A DNA stretch of 64,000 nt from Polydactylus sextarius. Lineage: Eukaryota > Chordata > Actinopteri > Polynemidae. Position 1 is the first letter of the stretch. The number at the start of each line of letters is the position of its first letter. Where the stretch lies: NCBI GenBank assembly GCA_016801845.1, contig CM028911.1, forward strand, positions 4,882,885 to 4,946,884. Direction: 5' to 3'. The notes under the pieces are model-generated. The model worked only from the letters and a program-made list of their open reading frames with translations, was not told the DNA's origin and searched no databases. Shown piece by piece: positions 1 to 11,230 of the stretch. Position numbers and translations under genes: made by a program.

Positions 1-50
1 ACAAAACATGAGCACACATGTCAGCCATGAATGGAACCTGGTACATGTGC

Positions 51-76
51 CTCTCTCTCTCTCTCTCTCTCTCTCT
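51..76. repeat. (CT)13 microsatellite
   Basis: This is an uninterrupted CT dinucleotide run of 26 bases inside the presumed LRRFIP intron. Confidence 0.95.
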
Positions 77-3052
77 AAGGGCACGCCCAATGAGTTTCTG
101 AGGAGAGTAAAAAATAATCACACTGTAGAATTTACATAGGTAAATACAGCTTCAGCTTCCTGGAAGAAAAAAAAAAACAAGACACAGCAAAATGTTCACA
201 TGCTTTGATTTCATTTCTTTGCAGCATCTTAAGAGTCACTGTCAAAACTTAACCAAAATAATAGACTGTGGTGTGGTTTATTTGTTATTTAAAATAAAAA
301 TGAAATTCAAATGATTGAGTATTTTCTTACACGAACCTAAAATGTTGCACTGCTGTATACATTGATCACGGCAGTACACTAATGCTAAGGATACACTCAG
401 TTGGCAGTATATAGGCATTGCATTATACTGAGAGCTGTGCCTCATAAATTTATCAAAATAACAAAACATGTATTGGTATAATTCAACAGCATCATAAACT
501 GCAGCCTCTTGAAAACTATTTCGACACAAATACTTCAAGATGGGAGATTTGCAGAAATACTGTATTACCTTAGTTTTAGTTGTACCTAACAGACTGGCAT
601 CTGAATAAGCTACATATTTTAGGTACTGTAAACTTCATTTAGCAGATAACACTGACAAGTTTGCGTTTCAAGCATGAGATGTTACAAATCAGTACATATT
701 TTGGTGTTAGATAAACACAAAATGTTTATTCTGTGAGCTCTGTGACCCAGTCCACAGTGAGTGCCTGGGATGCCTCATCACCAACATGTGTTAACCATCA
801 GTTTCAGGAGGGTTAATTTAAAGCCCTCATGGGGGAAATGCCAATAGTGCAGAAATAAACTGAGTGGAGAACAACAGTATCAAGAGAAAACAAAGTCAGC
901 CATAAATATTGTGGTTCTCCCGTGTTAGTAAACATGGAGGCGATTTTTCAACATCTAGTAAGCTGTGTCTTATGAAGCACAAACAAGCTGAAGTCAAAGC
1001 TAAACTAAGCTGAACAAGCTCGCCTCCATAGGGAAAAGTGAGAAGCATCATCGCACAATTTGCCCCCAACTGAGTCACGATATGAACAGGTGCTAATTTT
1101 ACCGAGTACCTCAGCAGAGGGGGCTAATTTAGGCGAGTGCCTACACAACCCTGACGCACAGGTGACTATGTAGACAATCTTTCCGTTACATCCATGTCAC
1201 TAATTACATATTGTACATGCTGGAAAATGAAACATCCCACCAACAAAGAATGGCACACTTGGTCATGACGTGCAGCCCTTCCCTTCCTTTATCTCTGACT
1301 AAAACACAGTCCATAAATACTGAGCATGCTGTGTACTGTATCTGTCTGCAGACAAACACTGTCAGCATTCCAGCAATTTCTTATCTGCTCTGCCAGAATA
1401 GAGGCCTGTGGGTAAAGGCTAATCCTGTTTCAATAATGGTCTAAAGTGAACAAAGGTTCTTATAGTATAGTAATGCTGGACATCCACCTCAATTTTACAT
1501 ATGCATCTGTTCATCTATTTTTTTTTTCTAGCTAATACCAGAAATATAAAAACAGAAAAAGACACTTCAAAGGTTTGGGTGTATATGTGACAGTACGAGG
1601 AAGTAAAATGTATCCAGTTAGTTTAATAGTTATCTTCTTTTATAACAGCCTAAGATAGTGAATGAAAACCATGAACTTGGATAATACAAACTGTGGAAAG
1701 TTGAGGTGATGAGTGAGGTAAAATAACGAGATAAAAACATGTCAGTCTGCCTGGGCCAAGTCTGATATCATGATCTGATTGATGTCAACAAATAAATAAA
1801 TATCATGACATGATTTGTGATTCTTTTTCTGTGACGGTAAGTTTACGATGTAACATTTGTTTTCCAAAACCGAATGAAAACCAAACCCAAACACATTTAT
1901 GGTTAGGCTTGCATGCAACTGTACGTGCCACGTGGGACATTTTTGTAACCGTTTGCTGCGGCTACTGCTTTAGAGTCTAACTGATGGTCCTAAAATGAGG
2001 CATGCTTTGTACAAGGTGGAAAAGGAAGCAAAGTTGTGAATGTCCGAGATGAGAGCACGAATGAGCGAGCAGGGGAGGCGACTGGCCCCGTGCTCTGCAC
2101 CTGTTGAGCTGTCTGACAGTGTGACCTGCTCTGCACAGCAGCACAGCTGAGCTCTCTGTCTCTGTCCTATCTATAGCCTGGCCCATCCGGCCCCAGCTCT
2201 CACACAGCCACATCATGGGGTTGGGAGGGTAACCTGAGCGGCAGAAGTTCACCATCAAACACACCTCAAGCACTATGGGCAATAAGAGTCCAACACTCCA
2301 CCAGGAGATCACCTGCGGCCCTCAAGAGTCACTGGGGGCACAGTAAATACCAGCTAATGCCCCAGTCAGAGCAGCTTCAAATGAATGTACATTTACTTCA
2401 AAATTTCTTCTTTTCTTTAATCACGTGAGTGTAAATTATATAGTAATAAAATTGCTTTTGTTTAAACTGAAAGAGAACTTGCAAAGTGCAAACTAATGAC
2501 ATACAACAAAATAATTAGTAAGTGCAATAAGGTATTTATGACTTAATTTGCAAGAAATAAGCCTTCAGTGTTAAAATTAAATGGACGGTGCAGCTAATGC
2601 TAGAAACGCTGTGGTAAAATGCAAAACATTAACCGCCTAGAAGAATCTAAAATAGCTTCTAAAAACTGGTACTTTTGTTTGTCATACATGGTCAGTTTTA
2701 AAAATAAGCCTATAAAGTCATTCTATGTGCACTAATGTAGTCTAAGTTATGTAAATGACCTCTGGGTAACCCTTATAACATTAAGTTGACATTAGACTAG
2801 TCCCTGAAAATGTTGTTTAGGCATATACATGAAATTTTAGCTATACAATCAAATGTAAATGTAAGTCATTTTTGTGTATTACCCAAAAATAACGGTCAGT
2901 CAATCTGCCAGTCTTGCCAGTACTATTACGGACAGATGCATTACTGAGCGCTCTGTAAAGCACAACCTCCTACAGTAAGAGAAGGTGTGACACTTTCCAT
3001 AGCAAAAGTGACTTATTGATATGACAAATAAAATTATCTGGACTATGAACTA

Positions 3053-3095
3053 TGACACACACACACAACACACACAGACACACACACAGACACAC
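3053..3095. repeat. Interrupted (CA)n microsatellite
   Basis: ACAC tracts are interrupted by AACA and AGAC units. This is an ordinary imperfect dinucleotide repeat in an intron. Confidence 0.9.
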
Positions 3096-4948
3096 AATGA
3101 AGTCAATGATTGCCTTGTTCAAGAGTACCATTAGCTCCCTTAGATCCTAATCTGAGTCACAACGGGTATGAGATGATCATCTAATTCTAACACTTGGCCA
3201 CTGTCAAATTTGTAAGCAAGCTGCTGGTATTCAAAAGGACTGACTGCCCAGTAACGTAAGAGGCTGGTGACGGTGCAGGCTCAAATTCACAGTCATTCTC
3301 AGCAGTGATCGTTGCCAAGCGCAGGCAGGCTGTAACTTTTCTCAACCAGGCGCAGACAACACAAAGCAGAAGCAGCAGTGTTTTGAAGATATGTTTTGGA
3401 GCGTGGTGATGTACAACAAGTTAGACACTGACCCCATGAACTCCCTGCACAGTTGATCTAATCTCTAGTTTGCTCCACAAAGAGATTCAGATTTAGGACC
3501 TGACTGGGAGGGTCAGATGACTCATGTTTCTATGATCGGCCTGCATGACTATAAAGAGAGCAAATGGAGCCTTGTGCTTAGTGCCCAAGAATGAGGCACT
3601 GCACAGCTTTCGAACAGCACAGATGAAGCATTTTTAAAATGGGCCAAGGAAAATATGAATGAAACGCTGATTTATTCAGCGTTACATTTCCACCTGTAAA
3701 AGCAAGAAATCGTTTCACTTGATAGAAAATCTAGTCAGCGGCAACTTGATCTATGCCTACTGTATAAAAAAAAAATAAAGTTTAAGCACTGTAAAATGAG
3801 CGTGGACTATCATGTTTTTAGCCTCCCCATTCTGAAAAAAGGCAAAGGAATGGCAGCCCTGCTGTGGAACAAAATGAAATAATCACAGGGCAAGTTGTTA
3901 CAGGCCAGGCAGCTTCACTCCTCTGCCTAAGTTTTTCCCCCCCAAACAAAAACATTCAAGTAGATCTCTCTGTGGTCCAAACCAGCTGTCTTCTTTTGCT
4001 TGGGCTAAAAAACTAATTGACTCATAAAACCTGAATATCCACATCTAAGTATATCCTTCAGATACCCATTTGCTGATTTTTATAAGTAAGCCTGAGGTTT
4101 GAAACATTGCATATTGTCTGCCTATTCACAGGACTCTGAATGTTGTCCTAAAATTCACATTCAGAGATGACTATGCAAGGCTGATTTAATGTGGATTTGT
4201 AGTTAAAGCAACAAGTCGTTTTTGGTCAATATCGTTGAAAAACTTTAAACTCACTGAAAGTTAGTTCAATCATTGTCAGAGCTATGAAATTTTACTCCAT
4301 CATTGAACCTGATTTTTATTAGTTCTGTTCCATTCACTAGTATGACCATCACACGCTGGCAAATCATCAGACAATACTAAAAAATCTTTAAGTACTGGTA
4401 ATGTTTGAAAAGAACGAAAGTTGAAGATTTTTAATTATCATTATTAAGTCCACTCTATAAATAAGATACTCAGAAATACTTGAGTTTTCTTTATCAATTT
4501 CACAACACTGAATATCACTTGGAGGATGATCAAAGTATCTTCTTTAATTTGAGTGCTGCCATTTACACAGTGCGAGTTACTCATAGGTCTTAAAATACCC
4601 TTACGTTGTGAAATGTTAACACATTAACATTTCCTTTGTCTTATTAATGCCTATATTTTACTGATACTGCAGTGTCAGACAATCATATGAGTGCTAATAA
4701 TGGTTTCAATGGTCTACTTAAGTTCCTTTATTTTAAAACATGATAGTGTCGTTGCCCAAATCACCAGCACCTGAGACTGCCAAATCGATCCTCTACTTAA
4801 GTTTGAAGAGCCCATTTTCTGGATAATGATAAACAAGAAAGTCTGAGCTGGATAAAATTATATTAGCATTGATTCATTATAGTCCAGGTTCATTCCAGTA
4901 AGCTCCTAAATGGAAAAACAGACAGTATATGATAAAGTGGGAACTTAC

Positions 4949-5111
4949 CTCTCGGGCAATGCTACTCAAGGCCTCGTCCTCTGCTGAGAACCGATCTTTC
5001 AGAGGGGCACGCTTTCTACCAGAGCCTTGTGTCCCCATGTTGCTGCTGTTCAATTGTAGCTCCACCAATTATGTGTTAAGGCCAGAAAATACACAGAGCG
5101 TATGTAAATAC
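4949..5111 (-). CDS. lrrfip2: First coding exon of LRRFIP2-like protein (5'UTR 5039-5111, coding 4949-5038)
   Basis: LRRFIP proteins are coiled-coil cytoplasmic adaptors. They bind Flightless-I and act in Toll-like receptor/MyD88 and Wnt/Dishevelled signalling; this is family knowledge. The sequence shows a 30-codon coding piece that starts MGTQGSGRKR and ends with the stretch DRFSAEDEALSSIARE. The exon stops exactly at a GTAAGT donor in phase 0. A polypyrimidine acceptor (TTTTCTCCTCCAG) lies just upstream, so the exon begins at 5111 and carries about 73 nt of 5'UTR. The ATG at 5038 is chosen because the family starts here and no in-frame ATG precedes it in the exon. DRFSAEDEALS followed by IARE matches LRRFIP2 better than LRRFIP1 as I remember them. 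The start MGTQG is also seen in LRRFIP1 isoforms, so the paralogue is less certain than the family. Later exons are outside the window. Confidence 0.75.
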
Positions 5112-6340
5112 CTGGAGGAGAAAAGTAGAAACAAAAAGAATAATGTGACACATGCATTAGGGCTGTCTCCACACTGCATTACACTGTGTATGGCTTTATG
5201 TACTCTATTTCTTCAAACAACCCAAATACACTCCCTATCTCTTATGTCTATTCCTGCAAAAACAGACAGTCACTCATGTATGGCACCTATAAGGGCTTTG
5301 GATAAACAGTGGTGGCTGACATGAACCAGCTTTAAATGTGACACACACGACCAAGCAGCTCGGTTAAACGGGATTTGAACATAGCATTCAAAAAAGCAAA
5401 GATAATAATAATAATAATAATAGGAGGTGGTCTAAGTCCATGACTGTTCAATGATTAGGATTACGTTGACAGCTGCTTTAGAAGTGTTCATCATCGTCAA
5501 TGTGATGACATGTGTCTAATGGATATCCAACTTAAAAGATCACATAGACTAAACAGCAACAACTGTAGCTGGTTCATGTATTGAGGAGAGAACACGCCTA
5601 GTTTAAGACCGGCTGAGAGGAAGGACCCAGGCGAAGAGAATGAACGTCTCTTATACATGTTAATAATCTATAACCCGAGGATCTGAAATTCAAAGTTGAA
5701 AGTCTGACCGCTTCTGAATGAGCAATGAATTCAGGCAACTTTTGACCAAATGACGATAAGTTAGTAAAGTTATTGTTAGATGACCTGAATCACCAAACTT
5801 CAGTTAACACAAAGTTACTGGAACATCCACGTTTCCACGTACAATTTTACACCTACTAACAAAGCCAACATTATTGTCTCTGTCCTACGTCTCTTCTCTA
5901 CGGCGAGGGAATAGTTACCACCAGTTCGGTTTAAGCTAAATATACACCAATGTACTGCCCTGTTAGCGATAGCTAGCTAACTAACACTACGTTAACGTTG
6001 ACTAGTGTTAGCCAGCTCTTGTGAGCTAATTTGTTGTGCTAACTAGCATTCCGTGTTCCCGAAATTCCATTTTAAAAAGTTAGCTTCAAACGCACTCTTC
6101 TTACTGCACTTCCATTGAAGCTAACGCTCTACAAAGACGACAACCACGAAGACATGTCCTTCTTACAGCAATGACCCCCAGCACCGAAGACAATCCTCGG
6201 GAACCAGAGCTAGCTGTCCCGTTTAGCTGAGTGGTTAGCTTGGACAACCAGTGGGGCTAACCTCGACTCTCCTGAGAGACAGAGGGTAAACTGGCACTGA
6301 TCCTCCCGTCATATTTCCCATCCAACAAATAAAACGTTAC
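5112..6340 (-). other. lrrfip2: Probable 5'UTR intron of the LRRFIP-family gene
   Basis: The acceptor at 5112-5113 implies an upstream untranslated exon. The nearest good donor on the minus strand is AAG/GTAACG at 6341/6340, which would define this intron. An (ATA)7 tract lies at 5402-5422. No coding potential was recognised. Confidence 0.35.
5402..5422. repeat. (ATA)7 trinucleotide repeat
   Basis: This is a run of seven AT-rich trinucleotide units in a presumed intron. Confidence 0.9.
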
Positions 6341-6600
6341 CTTCACGACACCTTAAAGAACCCGCGATACAGCCTAGGTATTGTCCCTTTTCTCCTGGAG
6401 GTTTAGAGGAGAGCCATTCGGCTTCTCTTCAGAGATTGGCAGTGTTTTTGTCCACAGTGACAGCTGTCATCAGTCCGCCTTTCCTACCGCTCTCCACTGC
6501 CCTCCTTACCCAGTTTCCACACACTGGCTAACTCCAAAGATCCCGGATGTTGGGAAAAATTAGGGTGTGATGCTGCCTTCACGGAGAGTCAGACATATCA
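6341..6600 (-). promoter_or_regulatory. lrrfip2: Putative untranslated first exon and promoter of the LRRFIP-family gene
   Basis: A minus-strand donor-like AAG/GTAACG ends a possible non-coding exon at 6341. The stretch to about 6.6 kb is richer in G+C and CpG than the AT-rich DNA on either side, as is usual for a housekeeping-type vertebrate promoter. There is no transcript evidence and I cannot define a start site. Short plus-strand open frames here (6381-6563 and 6567-6785) are not recognisable proteins. Confidence 0.35.
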
Positions 6601-7000
6601 AAATGTCAAGCGTCAGAGAGATGGATTTATTTTCCAAAGAGTGGTATTTAATGATAACTCACATAACTACATACGAAGAGACTTTCCAGGATTTGGCTTT
6701 TCAGGCGCTGACAGAATGGAAACCGTCAGCAAGTAATGACGCAAACTACCGGTATTACTGTTACTATATAAATACCCTGCTGTAATACACAATTTATTGC
6801 TTCTGTCAATCTAGTCCCATCTGACCCCTATTTAAGCTATGCATGACTCGCACTGCTAAATTTACCTTAACAACAGACTCTTTTTAAATGATACATTTAA
6901 TCTCCATTTATAAATGGAAATTTCCACAAATGCGTATGGATACTGTATGGAAGCAAAATAATCAAATCAGTAATATGGTTTTGTGGAAAAATGTCCGTTT

Positions 7001-7004
<4 letters not shown>

Positions 7005-7075
<71 letters not shown>
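7005..7075. repeat. (TA)35 microsatellite
   Basis: This is a pure TA run of about 71 bases. The apparent Tyr-Ile open frame over it is a translation artefact. Confidence 0.97.
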
Positions 7076-7077
<2 letters not shown>

Positions 7078-7582
7078 CTTCCCTTTTTCCAGTTTAGGAA
7101 ATTACGTAATTTGTCAAAGCCCTCATCCTGGTTCATTTTGAGCCTAAAAAGCAAGTTACAACCCAATGCTACACAGCAGGAGGGTCAGATTTATATAAAT
7201 GTTAGGGCCACATCAGTTTTATGATTACTGGTTGCAACTGTAACACAGTAAAAATAACTACTCCTTAATATGTGATGAAATAACTATCTCTGTTTTGTAT
7301 TCATTAGGTTCTTGTAAGCACAGATCTGTGTTATTATAACATAAATCATTGTACTATATCAGGTTGAGAAATCTGCATTATTCCATCAATCAAAGATTAT
7401 ACTTTTCAAACAATAAAGATAAATAACATCAAACACAGAGTTACAGACCATTAACTTCATTCAAAACTTGTTTTGTCACAGTTGAGACTGGCAGAACTAC
7501 AAAAAAAAAAAAAAAAGTGAGTAAAGAATATGTGGTAGATGTGGCGTTTTACAAAAACAAATGGCTGCATACATCCAGCTAA

Positions 7583-7602
7583 TAATATATATATATATAT
7601 AT
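7583..7602. repeat. (AT)10 microsatellite
   Basis: This is a short pure AT dinucleotide run. Confidence 0.9.
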
Positions 7603-7868
7603 TTTTACAGTAAACATTTGGCTGCATGAACACAAGGTCAAGAATTGGTTGAGGTTGATGATGTGATGCTGTTTGTCCTTGAATGCATCAAGTAGACCCT
7701 TCCTCACCTCAGGACATCATATCAAACACCATTCTCATCCTTTGATTATGTTCTGAAAATAACAACACAAAACAAAATTTTATTATGTTATTTTATTATG
7801 TATAAAGAGTTTAGTGTATTTCACAGTTGGCGCTCTACTTTTTACTTTTCATATCATAAAACATAGTA

Positions 7869-7869
7869 C

Positions 7870-7923
<54 letters not shown>

Positions 7924-7970
7924 ATGTATATATGTGTGTATGTATGTGTGTATGTATGTGTGTATATATA
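7869..7970. repeat. Compound TA / TG / TATG repeat
   Basis: A TA run passes into TG and then TATG tetranucleotide units, and ends in TA. This is a compound microsatellite of about 100 bp. Confidence 0.95.
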
Positions 7971-8246
7971 GCATATAATAAAGAGTACTAAGAAGGTATT
8001 TTGGGTTTTGTTTATTTGTTACATAATTTTTACACATTATTAAAGTTCATATTTACAGAATAGCTACATATTTTTGCTACGAAAGGTCGCTATGGTATAA
8101 GTATATAGTACACACTATATATAAGTACATCTTTTATAATTTTGCCACCTATAATAACACATAAATTTAAATATTTTGTATGGCTAAAGCATTGGTTAAA
8201 AACTAAACCACCAATGCCTCTGCTTTGTCGACCATTTACATCTTGT

Positions 8247-8260
8247 CCACAAGAGGGCAG
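8247..8260 (+). promoter_or_regulatory. CTCF-like motif (plus orientation)
   Basis: CCACAAGAGGGCAG matches the 14-base vertebrate CTCF core CCASYAGRKGGCRS at 13 positions. Binding is inferred only. Confidence 0.35.
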
Positions 8261-8684
8261 TAGCTGATAAGAATTACTTCTTGCCTGATAGAAATGTTTT
8301 TCTGAATCTACACCACATGTAAAATGGATATATTGCATCATCATATTCATTGTAATTTAAATGAAGCATTAAAGTAACCTGTTATTTATACGTTATTATT
8401 TTAATTAGGCATTACATCAACATATTAAAAGATAAAGAGTAGATCCAAGTATTAAAAAAACAAAATCACTGAAACATTTTTGTACTTCGCATGGTAGACA
8501 TGAGTCAGTATTTCTGTAGAAGTGTTACACAGTAGAAATATTTTTATTGCCAACCACATGCACAATGTGCAGTACAAACATTACTGGTTTGTTGTTGTTT
8601 TTAGGTAGCACAGCACCTGCAAAAGGGACCTGAAGGACCTACATGGGAATCCCCTGACTGACACCTATAAACCCATAACACTGG

Positions 8685-8686
<2 letters not shown>

Positions 8687-8719
<33 letters not shown>
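8687..8719. repeat. (CA)16 microsatellite
   Basis: This is an uninterrupted ACAC run of about 33 bases. Confidence 0.95.
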
Positions 8720-8724
<5 letters not shown>

Positions 8725-10426
8725 TACTGCTACACACTACTTACTATTATTCTCCCTCATTACAGGAAGCTAATGACTGTTTTGTCTCTGATCACTCCTG
8801 CTCTGTTTGCTACCGTGCAGACAGGTCTTACCTGAGTCTTAACCCAAAAGAACCATCAGCCACACAGTCTCCACTCTACCACTCCCAGTAAACGACCCAT
8901 GTAGTCATCATTTTAAGCACTAATTAACCTTCTTTCACAGTCATAATGATCATGGATCAAACCTAAACAGACAATGCATGCATTACACTGTATTCATTTA
9001 TATAGCTGCTGATCAAACTATAATAACAGTAATTACAACTGGCAGTTGTGACAGTCCTTATATGAAATTTGAAAAGAAAATTCTGTAAACAAACCTACTA
9101 TTATGAATTCTGCTATTTGGAAAAAAACATTCTTCCTGTTCAGACCTGTAACAATGCCTTTTACTGTAATACAACAAAATAACCCACCACTGGGACTCAT
9201 TTAGGGCTTGAATTTCAGTTGTAAGAAATGTAAGAGACATACTTGCATAAAAAACAAACCCTAAACATGTCTGCATATAACTGCAGCAGCCATAAATGGG
9301 AGTAATAGAGAAGAAGAGAAGGCCTAAAGGCAGCCAGGCAGTGCTTAAGTATGTTTGCCTAGTTTTATGGCCCTTTTAATTCTCCAACACTCAAACACTC
9401 AGCTTGTTTTCCTGGGGTAGACAGGCGTGTACTCAGCTGCACTAAACCTGAAAATGTCTTCTTGTTTTTCTCTTTAGTATCTTTTGTCTTTGCTGGTGTT
9501 CTCCTCATCTGTTACTGTCACCTAGTAAACACAGTACTACAGCATGTGTTTTTGTTAGCACATGAGGGTGTATTTGTATAATTTTGGGAGGCATGTTCCA
9601 CCAGTCGGTGATCAGTGGTTGGATGTGCCTCCCACTGCGCTAACAGGACTGACTGAATTGTTTACTGCTGTCTTTAAGCCTGCGTCTCTGCAGAAAGGGA
9701 GAAAGAAACTGTGGAGCCCCAACATGTAATTACCCCATGGAGGGCAATGCTGCTCCCTCTCTCCATCTCCTCTGGAGCCCTTTGAAGATGCCCCCTGGGA
9801 GTTGGTAGTAATCAGGACACATGACTCATTGATTACTCCTTTGCGGTCTTCCTGGAACACAGCACAAGAAGTGGACACAGCAGGGGGAGGGCAGTCCCCT
9901 CACGGTGTGCAGATAGACCGGAGGTGCAGATGCTCAATGGACAGTGTCGTCTGGGTCTTGGACACAATTTAGATTGTATAAAGTATTGGACATGCATTGT
10001 TATTCTGGTGGTTACCTCAGTCAGTCTGTTAAAGTGGCTATTCATTACTGTCTGGAGCAGAAATGAGCCAAGGAAGACAATGAGTGTACAGCTTTTCATC
10101 CCAGCCAAACTCATTAGTCGAGCGATTAGTACAATGTCAGCCAGGCAGGGGAGGAACTAATCAGTGACTGCACCTGATGCAGTGTTAGGCTTAAATAAAA
10201 CCCACTTATTGTCCAAATATGAACAATATCCACAGTATTATAATTACACATAGTGAAAAATATAGAATTTATCATGGTGCATGAACATTTGGTGTTTGTG
10301 TGTATTGCTTCATGTAATTATGGCTATTATCATATACATTTCATACTCACATACTCACAATATATCCAGGATATGCCACGATAATACCACATAATTATAC
10401 TGTAAACATATAGAAGGCAGGTTTGC

Positions 10427-10445
10427 AAAAAAAAAAAAAAAAAAA
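10427..10445. repeat. A19 homopolymer
   Basis: This is a run of 19 A residues. It could be the tail of a lost retroposon, but no body was recognised beside it. Confidence 0.9.
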
Positions 10446-11065
10446 CTGTTTAAAACTGGCCATAGTACACAAAATGAGTTCTCATGGCTCTTCATGGGAA
10501 ATGGTTGCCTGTCTCCGAAACTTATAATTACTCACATAACCTGCACTTTTGCTCCACTCTCTTTGCCACGTTTCCCATGTTATTTTCCTACAATATACTC
10601 AGTTGCGTGTCCTAAAACAGGGATATTTTACACATTTTTAAATGTCTAGGGGTTCTGCAAAATAAAACTTTACAGCATGTAATAACAACAACACAATTAT
10701 CTCTAATGTTGTGCAAGCAAATGTTACATATCAACATGGCCAGGCTTGCAATTCTTCTTAGAAGATGCTTCATTTAGCATTTAGAAAGACCTGATGGCAA
10801 ACAGAAGAGGCAAAGTGAGTAGACCATAAAAAGGATCATAAAAGATGTCTTTTGATGTTTCTGGGCTTGCACTCTGGACACCTGTGGGGTTGAACCCAGT
10901 GACTGGCTGTCCTATGTGAACATGTTGAGTGGAGGTAATTGGGTCATTGCTTGTCAAGAAGCTGAATTAAAGCCGAAGGCAGTGCCTCAAGCAGTGAAGA
11001 CGTGTGTTAACTACATTGAATATGAAAAGCATAAATATATATTTAACAAATTCAATGGCAACAAT

Positions 11066-11230
11066 GGTTTTTTTTTTTGTTTGTTTTGTTTTTTTTTAGT
11101 ATTTTTTTTAGGCATTTTTGCTTTTAATGACAGATACAATGAAAAGAAGTGGCGGAAAGACAAGGAGGAAACTTTGACTTGGTTGGGATTCAAACCAGTG
11201 AACAGCTGCACGGCATATACGCCAATGTGG
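11066..11230 (-). mobile_element. Degenerate tRNA-type SINE, minus strand
   Basis: Read on the minus strand, the element has a box-B-like segment (TGGTTTGAATCCCA near 11190) and a pyrimidine-rich middle. It ends in CTGTCATTAAAAGCAAAAATGCC, which leads into an A-rich tail (the T-rich run on the plus strand at 11068-11110). That 3' motif, AATAAAGGCAAAAATGCC in better copies, is typical of abundant SINEs in percomorph fish as I remember them. The 5' limit is uncertain and no clean target duplication was found. Open frames crossing it are artefacts. Confidence 0.6.

Larger units (their letters stand above)
1..4948 (-). other. lrrfip2: Intron 1 (partial) of the LRRFIP-family gene; no exon seen
   Basis: This stretch lies downstream of the first coding exon, after its GTAAGT donor. 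I looked for the next conserved LRRFIP exon (an Ala/Arg/Glu-rich helix beginning AEARLAAKRAARAEAR) on the minus strand and did not find it, so the intron appears to run off the left edge. The region is AT-rich. It contains a (CT)13 tract at 51-76 and an interrupted CA tract near 3053-3095. The open frames in it, for example at 1977-2312, have no recognisable similarity. Confidence 0.6.
6601..11065. other. Intergenic, AT-rich, microsatellite-dense; no gene seen
   Basis: I see no exon with both splice signals and recognisable protein. Besides the repeats listed separately, it contains short homopolymers (an A run at 7501-7516 and an A19 run at 10427-10445) and a CTCF-like motif at 8247-8260. 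Confidence 0.6.

Noticed and set aside
5039..5068. A 10-residue N-terminal extension in frame with the LRRFIP start
   Set aside because: The apparent first codon at 5068 is TTG, not ATG, so it is not a credible vertebrate start. The family start is the ATG at 5038.
6888..7097. Open frame with a long Tyr-Ile repeat
   Set aside because: It is the translation of a TA microsatellite. The same applies to the frames around 42442-42495 and 7849-8037.
10870..10910. Box-B-like GGGGTTGAACCCAGTGAC as a tRNA gene or second SINE
   Set aside because: There is no box A at the right distance, no cloverleaf could be drawn and there is no tail. The similar GGGTTTGAATCTAAGCCC near 13219 was rejected for the same reason.
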